Shown here in pieces: positions 54,868 to 64,000 of a DNA stretch of 64,000 nt. A program made the translations under genes and the position numbers. The stretch lies in NCBI GenBank assembly GCA_030765055.1, contig CM060947.1, forward strand, positions 221,747,795 through 221,811,794. The letters run 5' to 3'. The notes under the pieces were generated by a model. It worked only from the letters and a program-made list of their open reading frames with translations, did no database searches and was not told where the DNA came from. Positions within the stretch are counted from its first letter, which is position 1, and every line of letters begins with the position of its first letter. The DNA comes from Mantis religiosa (taxonomy: Eukaryota > Arthropoda > Insecta > Mantodea > Mantidae).

Positions 54868-55850
54868 TAGTTATACTGACTCCGGCCGTGAAAGCCTACA
54901 CTCTCTCATGCATTACAATTCTTTACTCATTTCAATCCTTTCATTTCAGTATGACAAGTTATTACTTTTTCTCAATGCGTTTTCTTCTGGAAACGTTAAC
55001 TAAAGAGTCTGTAGAACCGTTACATGTTTAGAAATTAATAAAGTAAGTGACCACTCTTCTGGAATGTAAAAAGTAACTTTCCTGCTAAATTAGTCTATAG
55101 TTCCACCACTGTCCCTATGAGGTACGTTTGGTGCTGAAACAGGTTGTTGTTTTACAAAAGAGACCCATCTTACAATGCCTAATGACTGTGATAAGTCTGT
55201 CTTCACAACCCAGTTAACGGAAAATTTCAATCCTTGTCTCTGAAAACCAATAGCAATCCTAATCTTAAGGAAGTGATAAACAAATGTTAATTCCAGTTAA
55301 AGTTCTCAGTACCCAAAGTTCCGCTTTTCATTGTTCTATTCAGTTTTACGTGCAACTAACGTGTAGGTCACGACAGTAAATGCGAGGCTAATTCTGTGCA
55401 TTTTCTTTTTATTGTGCTAGTTTTATTTCAGTATACATTTATCTTTTATGTGTTATTCAGTATGCTTTAGTCTGTATCAACTTGTTCTATATTTTTGTGT
55501 ATTGCTTTAGCCTATATTAATGTAAAATAAACTGACACTTTAAGCACTTTTAACTCACTGTCATTAATAACACTCCATAAATGTGTTTATACATCAAATA
55601 AATAATGCTAATATTCATCATTTAAAAAATCAACGCAAATAAAACTATTTTTAAATGCTGCAAAATGCTAAATTCGAAATGTATAAATGCCATAAAATGC
55701 TAAAATGTAAAAATCAGGATGCTAAATTTCTGATTTCAAAATGCTAAATATCACTACCTCTACCCATCATGCTTCTGACAAATTTGAGGTTGTTGGAGTG
55801 TATGATATTTATTGACATCTAAGCCTAAAAGAATTCTTTGAATTTAGGTA
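54868..55850. other. Intergenic, no feature seen
   Basis: AT-rich; around 55655-55750 the word AAAATGCTAAA recurs several times without fixed spacing. No gene recognised. Confidence 0.4.
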
Positions 55851-56070
55851 TATGTGGAGCCGAAACTTGGCCGAGCGTTTGAACGCTGAACTCCCACAAA
55901 GGTGGCCCGAGTTCGATCGCAGGAGACCAAACAGAGATTTGTGGTGGGCAAGGCAATGGTATCAGAGGTTTTCTTCGGATCCTCCGGTTTCCCCCGTCAT
56001 CATTCCTCCAATTGTTCTATTATCTTTCCTTTCATTTACTTTGTCCTAATTCCGGGGTTCGAGCCGATCG
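55851..56070 (+). repeat. SINE-B related, degenerate copy
   Basis: Head TTGGCCGAGCGTTTGAACGC then GGTGGCCCGAGTTCGATCGC, body AGAGATTTGTGGTGGGCAAG and TTTTCTTCGGATCCTCCGG, comparable to SINE-B but with a different anticodon region. Confidence 0.65.
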
Positions 56071-56232
56071 TCCATCCCTGTATTTCTCTCTCTGGTCTTT
56101 AATTGTGGCTCCCTCACCTGACGCCGAAAATGTCATTAGGTTTGGAGGACCATACGTGTACAGGGAAGAACAGAAGAGGAATGTGTGTAACGTTTAAACA
56201 ACTTGGTAATCAAGTGGCTTGGCTCAGGCAGA

Positions 56233-56828
56233 TTGGATTGAATTCTTTGTAGGGGATTCAGCACCTCCACCAGAGTTGTCTTTTGTACCTATACCCCAAG
56301 TGGGGCACCCCCGAAAGGGAGGATGAGATGACAGGAGAAAGAGGGGGCCGACGCCAAGGAGTTACCATGTTACAGAGGTCGGAGTCCCTACACCTTTACT
56401 AGATAGAAACTCCCTGGCCGTCCAGGACAATCGTCATATCACGTACAGTGAGTCAGAAACAATCAAGAGGCCGGTTGGGACACCGGAGGCCGAGCCTCTC
56501 AGAACAAGGAACACTCCGACATTCCGCCAGCTGCGTTCATGAAGCGGCCCCTTAGGTCGGCTCGGAGACCAAAATCCGTTCTGCTGGTGGAGAAACTGTT
56601 CACTCAGAGCATATCTTCCCACTGTACACCGCCAAAACTCCCACCGACACTTCTACCCTGAAAGCAACAACTAGATGAGAGATGATATGAAATGATAGGT
56701 TGTAATTAACCTCCCCAGCATTCGCCTAGTAACTCAGGAAAATCCCCGCAAAATCCCATTGGTCAGGTAGGTCGGCTACAGGAATCGAATGCGGTCACAG
56801 ACGAAACCTCCTGAGTCGTCCCCATCGG
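56233..56828 (-). repeat. Long tRNA-headed SINE-D, uninterrupted copy
   Basis: 596 bp, homologous to 23596-24701 in reverse. On the minus strand: head GGACGACTCAGGAGGTTTCG and GCATTCGATTCC (B box), TCATATCATCTCTCATCTAG, TATGCTCTGAGTGAACAG, GGGGGTGCCCCACTTGGGGT and GAATTCAATCCAATC at the 3' end. Perfect 14 bp direct repeats TTGGCTCAGGCAGA at 56219-56232 and 56829-56842. Confidence 0.88.
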
Positions 56829-56975
56829 TTGGCTCAGGCAGAAGTCAACATGGAAATCCAAGTTCAATTCCAGTAAACAGACCCCTCACGCTTAGGATTT
56901 TCCTTTCGTAGGCTTCTTCAATAGAAGATCCATTAATTTCCATATTTCAAATGAGGTTGGCGACATGTTAGTTCA

Positions 56976-57367
56976 GGCCCCGCCATGGCCGAGCGGTTAG
57001 AATGCTTGGCTCTCACCAAGGCGCTCGGGATTGGATGCAGGTGACCGCAAAGTGAGATCTGTGTTTTCTTTTTTATTCTCTTTTTTTTTAATTTACGTCC
57101 TCCAACGTTGTCATATCGTGAAATGCGTGAAATGATGCTCAAATAAATCCGGGGTCCATGGAGCTTGGAGTTACCTGATATTAATCTATGAGGATAAGGG
57201 AAAACCCCGGTAAAAACCTTAACCAGGTAACTCACCCTGACCGAGATTCGAAATCTGGACCTCTTGAACGTGAGGCGAATACGCTACCATCTTAGCTACT
57301 GAGGCGGGCAGGAGATCTATGGTGGTCAACACAGCACTGAGGAAGGTTTCCTCTGGGATCTCCTAAT
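56976..57367 (+). repeat. SINE-B interrupted by SINE-A
   Basis: Left part 56976-57060 (CCATGGCCGAGCGGTTAGAA, TTGGCTCTCACCAAGGCGC, GTGACCGCAAAGTGAGATCT); right part 57312-57367 resumes with GAGATCTATGGTGGTCAACA, CAGCACTGAGGAAGG, TTTCCTCTGGGATCTCC. The end of the SINE-B body is missing. Confidence 0.85.
57061..57311 (-). repeat. SINE-A, full-length, inserted in SINE-B
   Basis: Antisense copy with T-rich left end, TACGTCCTCCAACGTTGTCA, GAGATTCGAAATCTGG and GCTACTGAGGCGGGC. Perfect 7 bp direct repeats GAGATCT at 57054-57060 and 57312-57318. The tail is an interrupted poly-A about 30 bases long. Confidence 0.93.
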
Positions 57368-57385
57368 AATTGCTCTTATTATTTT

Positions 57386-58800
57386 ATCATCATCATAATT
57401 ATCATCATCATCGTCGTCATCATCATCACGGTATAAGGCTTGGTGGCCCGTTCCGACTTCAAGGAAATTGATCGGACCATCTCATTCGTGGACTGCCAAC
57501 ATTTCTTCTACCTACAGGTTTATATTTGTATACTACTTGTGGTGTATGGTCTTCGGTCATTCTCTGCACATGATCTTGCCAATTGTGCCTGTATGCAATG
57601 ATTGTTTCATTTAGACGCTGAATTTCCAATTCTCTTCTAATATCCTCGTCTCTTTTCTTGTCTATCAGTCTATAACCTGCCACCTGTCTCAGAAATTTCA
57701 TCTCAGCAGACTCCACTTTCTTCTGTTGTGGGATAGTCAAGACCTAGTTTTCACACCCATAAAGCAGGGTTAGGATCGCCATTATTTTATATAGTTTTAA
57801 CAAAGTTTGTCGATTACAATTTTTAAAAGTTCTTTTTATTGTGCCACATACTGTTTGGAATTAGTTTATTTTGTTTTGTATATCTCTATTACTGGTATAT
57901 GACACAATATAGCCAATATAATTAAAATAACTTTGTTGTTGTATGGGTTTATCCTTTATGCAAATCTTTGATCTCAAATGGTTCGTTTCTATAAAAGTCA
58001 TTATTTTTGTTTTTTCATATGAAATTTGAAGATTATATTCTCTTGTAATATTATTTAATTCATGTATGGCTCTTTGTAAGTTATCTTCCGTCTCCGCAAT
58101 TAAAATCTGGTCATCAGCAAACAGAAATGTGTGAAGATTTCTCCCCTTTATTTTAAAATGTGTTCTGAGCATAGTTTGCCATAGTTTGCGTCATTAAATA
58201 GAGTAGGTGGAAATGGACACCCCTGTCTTAGTCCTAAATTAATCTCTACTAGGTTATCTTTTTCTATGGATTTCTCCAATTTAAATTTTATATTTATATA
58301 CATACTTTGTACTGTTCCTACTAAATGTTGAGGAAATGCATTTTTAATCATTATTTCCAATAGTAGATACCTTTTTACTTTGTCACAAGCTTTTACATAG
58401 TCTATAAAAGCTATTAGAGTTGGTATATTATATTCTCATCGTTTCTCCATTACTGTTTTATTGTGAAAACACAATCATTGCAGGAACGCCCTTTTCTAAA
58501 TCCATTTTGTGAATCATGCAATTTAGTTTCTGAGATTGGAGCAATTCTTTGTGTTATGATTTTTGCATGGATCTGGTAACCTGAGTTCAAAAGATTGATT
58601 CCTCTATAACACATTCAGTAACACATTCAGTTCTGTCTCCCTTTTTAAAAATCGGACATATCAATGCAATATTCCATTCCTCTGTTAAATGCCCATTTTT
58701 CCAACTTATATTGATGAAATACAAAAGTCTAATCTGGAATTTAGCCGAGGCATATTTAAATAGTTCCATATTCAAACCATCAGTTTCTGGACTTTTTTAT
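57386..58800 (-). pseudogene. RTE-like LINE, 5'-truncated copy 2
   Basis: Minus-strand RT fragments in order: NMELFKYASAKFQIRLLYFI and EEWNIALICPIFKKGDRTEC (58770-58620, finger region), FIDYVKACDKVKRYLL-like sequence near 58400, NLGLRQGCPFPPTLFN (motif B), LHTFLFADDQILIAETEDNL (motif C, 58130-58070), YEKTKIMTF, then VESAEMKFLRQVAGYRLIDK and the C-terminal end at 57459. Endonuclease is absent. The 3' end runs into a GAT-type microsatellite (57386-57428), the probable tail. Related to 13431-14617. Confidence 0.85.
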
Positions 58801-60240
58801 TTGTTTTTATTGCTTTAATTTTAAAGGAGACTAAGTTTTAATACAGTTGTTTAGTAAAGTTGGGTTTGAGAATTTCATGAATTCGCGTTTTTTTAGCAAT
58901 TTAAGAGGTGGGTTAGATAAAAGTTATGGTAATAGGTATTTAACCGACTTTGTTTTAGAGTTAGCTGTTAACACAGTCACAGAGTTTTTCACAGAACACG
59001 TGTATTTCAATTGAAAACTCTAGTGAATTTTCTGGTGGAATAAAATACCTTCTCTAATGTACGTGGTATAGAAAGTAACAAGCATAAAATGAACAGCAAA
59101 AGAAAACATGAACCAAGGTTGGCATTGCATTAAAACGAAAGAAAAACTGCACAAAAACACAAGCATCTAGATACCTACCACAGGGAAGTGGTTGCAGGGT
59201 GTAGGTAGTTGTCAGTAATTATGATGGATGACGTGAACTCAGGTACAAGGCACTGTTTAAGGACTCACAATGCAGAACATGTGTTCGCTTCCTAGCTAGG
59301 CGGGACAAAGAAACAAGCCACGTGACCCATTTTCTAGCGCTTTTAAAATCTTTGTTCCCCAAAATTACGACGGCGGCCACCTTAATGAGTACAAGGCAGT
59401 GCTTTATGAAGTCAAAACAGGCCTTTAAATTATCCATTCACAACAAGAGATGAAACTCATCTACCCTAGCAAGACACAACACCGTAATAGACACACTAGC
59501 AAAGAAATCATTTAAGGCTTTTTAACCCTCTCAGTTCACTCAGATACATTAAATAGTGATAGTGTGCTGGAACCAGAACAGAACTGCCAGCTGGCATTGT
59601 AAGGGAAAATTAGGAAGTTTCATAAGGAGTTTAATTCTGTTTACGCTTCATGTTAGTATCCTGGACATAAAAAGCAGAAATAAGTTCCTTAAAATATAAA
59701 GTAAATAGTTTTATACCTTCTGTGCAGTAAACATACATACACAAATCAACCGTAAAATTTCTCTGGAAATGCACGATTTAAGATTTCCTGAATTCCTAAA
59801 AACCGTCTTCAGATAAAGGTGCGTGTGTATGTATGTGTCTGTGCATGCTCAAAAGCGTAATAGGGAAACCTTGGCAGGCGAAAAATTTAATGGCGGATGG
59901 CAGGAGGTGCTGGTCAACACAGCATCCAATCAGATGTTTGCGCTGTTTAATAGTTCAGCAAGTTTTGGTTAGTTCCGCTACCCTGATCATGAACAGCATT
60001 TTATTTTGAAGCAAACAATTATCTGTTAGGATAGGAATACCAGTTTACTGAATAACACGGCCATCTTAGTACAGCACTACTTTATTCCAAAGAACATGTA
60101 TACAAAGATAACACACTTAACCTCAATGAAGTTCAAGAGAAAGACATTCCTCTACAACCTCCACTCCAAGGGGATGACCAGTTGGACGGGTCGGATGATC
60201 GTGCTTCCATCTGCGGTGTGAAGTCTAGCTGTTCTAATGT
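58801..60240. other. Intergenic, no feature seen
   Basis: No recognised repeat or gene over 1.4 kb. Confidence 0.4.
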
Positions 60241-61545
60241 TGCCATTCCTTCCTTCATGCAGTTCAAATACCCGGCCTGCCTTTCACATATGCCTTGGAC
60301 GTGGAAAAGGCCTTCGCCACCACGTGACACCAGGGGTTGTTGTTCAAACTCAAAGAAGCACAACTCCCCCCTCCCTACATGTCAATACTCAGCAGCTTCC
60401 TCAAGGACCGCACCTTCAGAGTGCGGGTCGAGGGGAAGCTATCCTCAGTCAGACCCATAGCGGCTGGAGTCCCGGAAGGCAGTGTCCTGTCCCCGCTACT
60501 CTTCGCCGCCTACATGTCTGACCTACCCACGGAACCGCGCACTGTTTTGTGTCAGTATGCCGACGACGTCCTCATACTGGCGCAGAACAAGAACGTCCGC
60601 TACTGTCTCCCCCCTCTACATCGTCAGCTCCACGCCATTGGCAGGTGGAGTGAGAAGTGGAGGATGGCCATTAGCCCGCAGAAGAGCTCGGCTCTCATGC
60701 TGGCTAAGACCCGTAGCTGGCGCCCAGAAGGTGACCTGCGGTTAAGGCGGAGAAGAATCCCCTGGGTTCGAACCGCCAAATACCTGGGAATCCAACTGGA
60801 CCGCGGCCTCACTTTCACTCCGCACGTCAGGGCAAGGGCAGGCCTCGGCCACGCTGCACTCAGGCAACTCTACCCTATCTTCAGATCCACAATGCCCATC
60901 CGCCTCAAACTGCGGACATACCGTGCGATCGTCCCGCCTCTGATCCTGTAGGGATGCGGGGTCTGGGGTTCGGTGGCTCATACCACCCTCCGCAGGCTGC
61001 AAGCCGTGCAGAACAGGGCCTTAAGGATGATCTACGGTACCGACCGCAGGTTCCCATCTCACTTCCTGCACACCCAGTCTGGCATACCATACGTCGTAGA
61101 CGTCGTTCGCGAACGAACACGCACGTTGTATGCCAAGATCACCCCCCACCCAAACCAGCTGGTAAACACACTTGGTCAATACGACCACCGTCTCCCCAGG
61201 AGACGGAGGAGCTATCGCCTACCCAAGAACGCCCTTGGGTGGTAGGTTCTGCCTCTCCTCCTACCCCTAACAATCACCTCCAGGTCAAATCGCGCCCTCA
61301 CCGCGGCTGGCAGGTTAACACCTGCAGCACGCACGACCTGGAAATACCAACATCATTAACCAAATTTCCATCTGGCTTCTCGCTACTGGTTCCACCACGG
61401 CTTGTCGGCTTGCTAGCGACCGCAAAAGCAGGGTGGAACGGGCACTGTTCCCCAAGGGGAATATCCCGGCACCAGAAGCATCAGCAGAGGCCAACTGCGC
61501 CGTCTAACACAACGACACGCAAGCTTGCGCAATAACTTAGATCTA
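60241..61545 (+). pseudogene. Jockey-like LINE RT, 5'-truncated
   Basis: Begins near motif A (LDVEKAFATT then TGA at about 60327 where tryptophan is usual), then LLFKLKEAQLPPPYMSILSS, IAAGVPEGSVLSPLLFAAYM (motif B), CQYADDVLILAQN (motif C, intact), WRMAISPQKSSALMLAK, TAKYLGIQLDRGLTF. A TAG at 60949-60951 is followed in the same frame by GCGVWGSVAHTTLRRLQAVQ and NRALRMIYGTDRRFP, ending at 61245. GC-rich compared with its flanks. Distinct in sequence from the jockey fragment at 10984. Confidence 0.88.
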
Positions 61546-61899
61546 TTTTACTGCACGGGTAAATCCGCACAGCGGATAGGTACCGTGGCGCGTAACCCTG
61601 CGCCCGGGAGAACCCGGGCGACCTGCACCTGCTCTTGGCTCTTGGCTTGGCACATATGCCTTGGACGGACTGGTCCGTGGATGAGAGCAACGTCTCCGAG
61701 CCTGAGCTGGGGAGATCTTTTCTGGAATTTTCGGACCTCATGAAAACTCAGTTGAGTGAGGTATTCTCTGGACCAACGTTTCCATATATCGTCAGCAGTG
61801 GCGGCTGGTGGGTTAAATTATTGGTGGTGCACAAATGAAAAATAAAATACAGAGTAGTAATGACTCACCTATTTATACAGATTCTCTGCTCTACTCTCC
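61546..61899. other. Intergenic, partly GC-rich
   Basis: GC-rich sequence to about 61650 may be the 3' UTR of the jockey fragment. CACATATGCCTTGGACG at 61660 repeats the same 17 bases found at about 60288 inside RT, hinting at a rearrangement. Confidence 0.35.
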
Positions 61900-62640
61900 T
61901 TAGACCTGTGGAATCTATCGATATTATTTGCGTTGAAATCGCTGATCTTCATACAAAATCTCTCTCAATTGAAAGCATTGCTAATGCTGACAATCGGTCC
62001 TGTGACGTTGTGTTCCTAAGGAAAGCTTCTATTCTTTTAAAAGTTTAGAAACAGCATTCTGCTTCAGCGGTAGACATTGGCATAGTTAACAGTACTCGGA
62101 GGAGTTTGACATATTCGCTGAATGTAGCACATAAATTGTTTTCCTTAAAGAAGTCCATTAAGCACAAAGCGCCGGACATTCCACGAAATTCCTCTCGACT
62201 GTAAATTACAGTCAGTTCTCTACGAATTTTTGTTCCAATGATAAAAGGATAGAACCTCATTGTTTCTCTAAGGGAATCCTCTGGGAATGTCTTAGAAATT
62301 TTCTTAATGAAACAAAGTTGAGGCCACCAGATGCCCCGGGAAGCTACATCTGTCCTTTGCTTCTCTAAGAATGTCACATACTTCAAGAGCTTCTCTTCTT
62401 TTCGCATCATGATCTTCTATTCTTCTCCTCTTAATTGCAGTTTCTTCGTGTTCCTCGATATCCACGCTATTTCTTAACTTTTGCACTTCCCTTTCAAATG
62501 CGTTTAGCTGGGCGATGGCAAATGTTGCATTGCAGTATCGTTTCTGCAGCTGATTGTACAAAATGCCCACATGAGGTATGATCTTGTAGAAGAAAGACAG
62601 TCAGAATACAAAATTATAATCTTTCAAACTGACCAAAAAC
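61900..62640 (-). pseudogene. hAT-family transposase C-terminal domain
   Basis: Two overlapping minus frames, 62570-62304 and 62410-62045, form one frameshifted protein: QLQKRYCNATFAIAQLNAFE, then the insertion-domain end, then the dimerisation domain YVKLLRVLLTMPMSTAEAEC continuing through a stop to FKRIEAFLRNTTSQDRLSAL and AMLSIERDFV (about 62040-61945). This matches ZMYM-like hAT proteins, where SERSFS is expected; here it reads AECCF. No N-terminal catalytic part or terminal repeats seen. Confidence 0.82.
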
Positions 62641-63109
62641 CCAGAAGCCTGAACAAGTATGGCGTTGTTGTTTAACAGAGCTCTCTTCTGAATTAACCTC
62701 CATGCATTTAATTAAATTCTCCTTGTGTTCGAAAAGCAGAGCACACAAAAGCTAAGCCTGAAGATCACGCTATAGCCGTTGCTAAGAGTAGGAGGAGCTA
62801 GGTTTATAAACCTCCATTTAAGCAATGTATAAGAAGCCACTCCCATCTCTTCACCTTCCCGCAACCCCCTCAGAGAGCCAACATTTGGGCGAAATCTTAG
62901 GTTAACTCTTCGCTACAAACCTGCGGCTGCTACAGCTAATCACTTTTTATTTCGACTTCTGCGGTCATGGGCAGCTACAGACGATAAGCGTAATTGAAAC
63001 ATGTTTGTATATAAAACAATGCAAACAAGTATAGCTTTAATGTGCAAAATGCAGCTGTTGTATATGCAGAATCAGTGGGTCTAGCGCAAACCTGCAACCT
63101 TATGGTGGA
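62641..63109. other. Intergenic, no feature seen
   Basis: May contain more of the decayed hAT element; no motif can be read. Confidence 0.35.
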
Positions 63110-63400
63110 ACCGCCCCTGATCATCAGTCAAATTCTGCTGTCTCCTGAATTCTTTTTTTAGCAAGACGATCGTTTAGGGGCTCGTCGAGGGACACCACAA
63201 AGAAAGTGTGTTGGTGTCAGTGGTTCAGAATCTGCTTCTCCTTGCGTTATAGGTCTGGAGTTCAGGGCTGCTTCAGTCATTATCAGGACGCTGTTTAGGC
63301 CTTCCTCCGTAGCTTGGAATTTGCCTAATACTTTCCTCAGGCAGCGTTTAATGATCCCGACCATTCTCTCCTACCATCAACTGGTTGCATAGATATGAAT
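63110..63400 (-). pseudogene. BEL/Pao integrase C-terminal fragment
   Basis: Minus-strand frame reading ERMVGIIKRCLRKVLGKFQA then LIMTEAALNSRPITQGEADS and EPLTPTHFLCG, the conserved end of the integrase core in BEL/Pao LTR retrotransposons (its glutamate in TEAALNSRP is catalytic). No LTR is visible within the window. Confidence 0.85.
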
Positions 63401-64000
63401 GTGCATTGAATTCCTCTCTTAACAGGGGTTCTGTAAAGATGCTTTTATCATATGGTCAAACCCATTCGTTATCTACCTACTGCTTTGTTTATTGTCAGCT
63501 TGTGACTCAACTAAGATAACAAAACCGCATGGCTAGGATAAGGAACTGAAAACTTCAAGCTATTATAGCTTCAGTTCGGGTTTCTGCTTTAGTGTTAACG
63601 GTAGTAATTTTGATTCCACAATTCAATTATACCAATTGTATGAAATTGTTTTGTTGGTGTTCGATATTCTTTGCTGGATTAGTCAAAATGTCACATAGTG
63701 AATAATGTACGAGCAGTAAAATTGAGCCAGTGATACATAAAGAGAAAGTGTTGCGTCACCAAAGCATAATTTATAATATAATTATAATTTTCAGTATAAT
63801 TCACAGTGCATATTATTTCGTTAAAAGGCGAAGAAATACTGCAGCCATTTATCATCAACTTAGAGGAAGACAGCAATGATTCGTACGTGGTCAAAAGCCA
63901 GGATAAAGATGTTTAATGATGAAGCAGATATAACAGATTTTCCATAAGATACTTTCTGCTTGGCCTGTGCACATTTTTATTACCATTTTAAGGTATAATT
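63401..64000. other. Intergenic, no feature seen
   Basis: AT-rich to the window end; nothing recognised. Confidence 0.4.

Noticed and set aside
60954..61535. 193-residue plus-strand ORF
   Set aside because: It overlaps the jockey RT C-terminus in another frame; the frame with VWGSVAHTTLRRLQ is the real one.

Overview
The window looks like intergenic DNA from a large, repeat-rich arthropod genome, most likely an insect. I infer this from several mariner/Tc1 relics, jockey-, I- and RTE-like LINEs, a Gypsy-type LTR element, a Harbinger-like element, hAT and BEL/Pao fragments, tRNA-headed SINEs and an AT-rich single-copy background. The mix resembles what is seen in cockroaches and other polyneopteran insects, but that is an impression and no species is claimed. 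I found no host protein-coding gene with a credible exon structure, no genuine tRNA or rRNA gene, and nothing prokaryotic. Nearly every long open frame belongs to a mobile element or lies antisense to one.

Layout. 1-9 kb: a short inverted-repeat element, a 1.05 kb LTR-like repeat, an unclassified repeat and a mariner copy carrying a Tc1-like relic and two 5'-truncated SINEs. 10-15 kb: a jockey-like LINE fragment between inverted arms with hammerhead-like motifs, then a second mariner broken by an RTE-like LINE and a SINE. 16-25 kb: SINE-rich DNA with a 306 bp palindrome of tRNA-Ala-like units, a solo LTR and a long tRNA-headed repeat. 25-32 kb: a LINE RNase H remnant followed by a complete 5,988 bp I-like LINE with a 13 bp target-site duplication. 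33-39 kb: a second copy of the short inverted-repeat element, a LINE fragment, and a complete 2.33 kb non-autonomous LTR element whose single ORF joins gag, RNase H and integrase pieces in frame. 41-45 kb: a Tc1 relic, then a third mariner split by a second copy of the 1 kb LTR-like repeat, then a SINE inserted in a SINE. 46-50 kb: two SINEs in otherwise plain DNA. 51-55 kb: a Harbinger-like element with a Myb/SANT ORF and internal tandem repeats, then a 245 bp hairpin with two hammerhead-like motifs. 55-64 kb: a second long SINE, SINE-in-SINE, an RTE-like LINE, a jockey fragment, a hAT fragment and a BEL/Pao fragment.

How the parts relate. The elements form layers that can be ordered by who interrupts whom: mariners are oldest, LINEs, LTR-like repeats and SINEs cut into them, and the I-like LINE and the gag-fusion LTR element look youngest (intact target-site duplications, near-identical LTRs). 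Truncated SINEs with poly-A tails and direct repeats point to LINE machinery as the mobiliser. The I-like LINE has two frameshifts in ORF2, so this copy cannot supply a complete protein.
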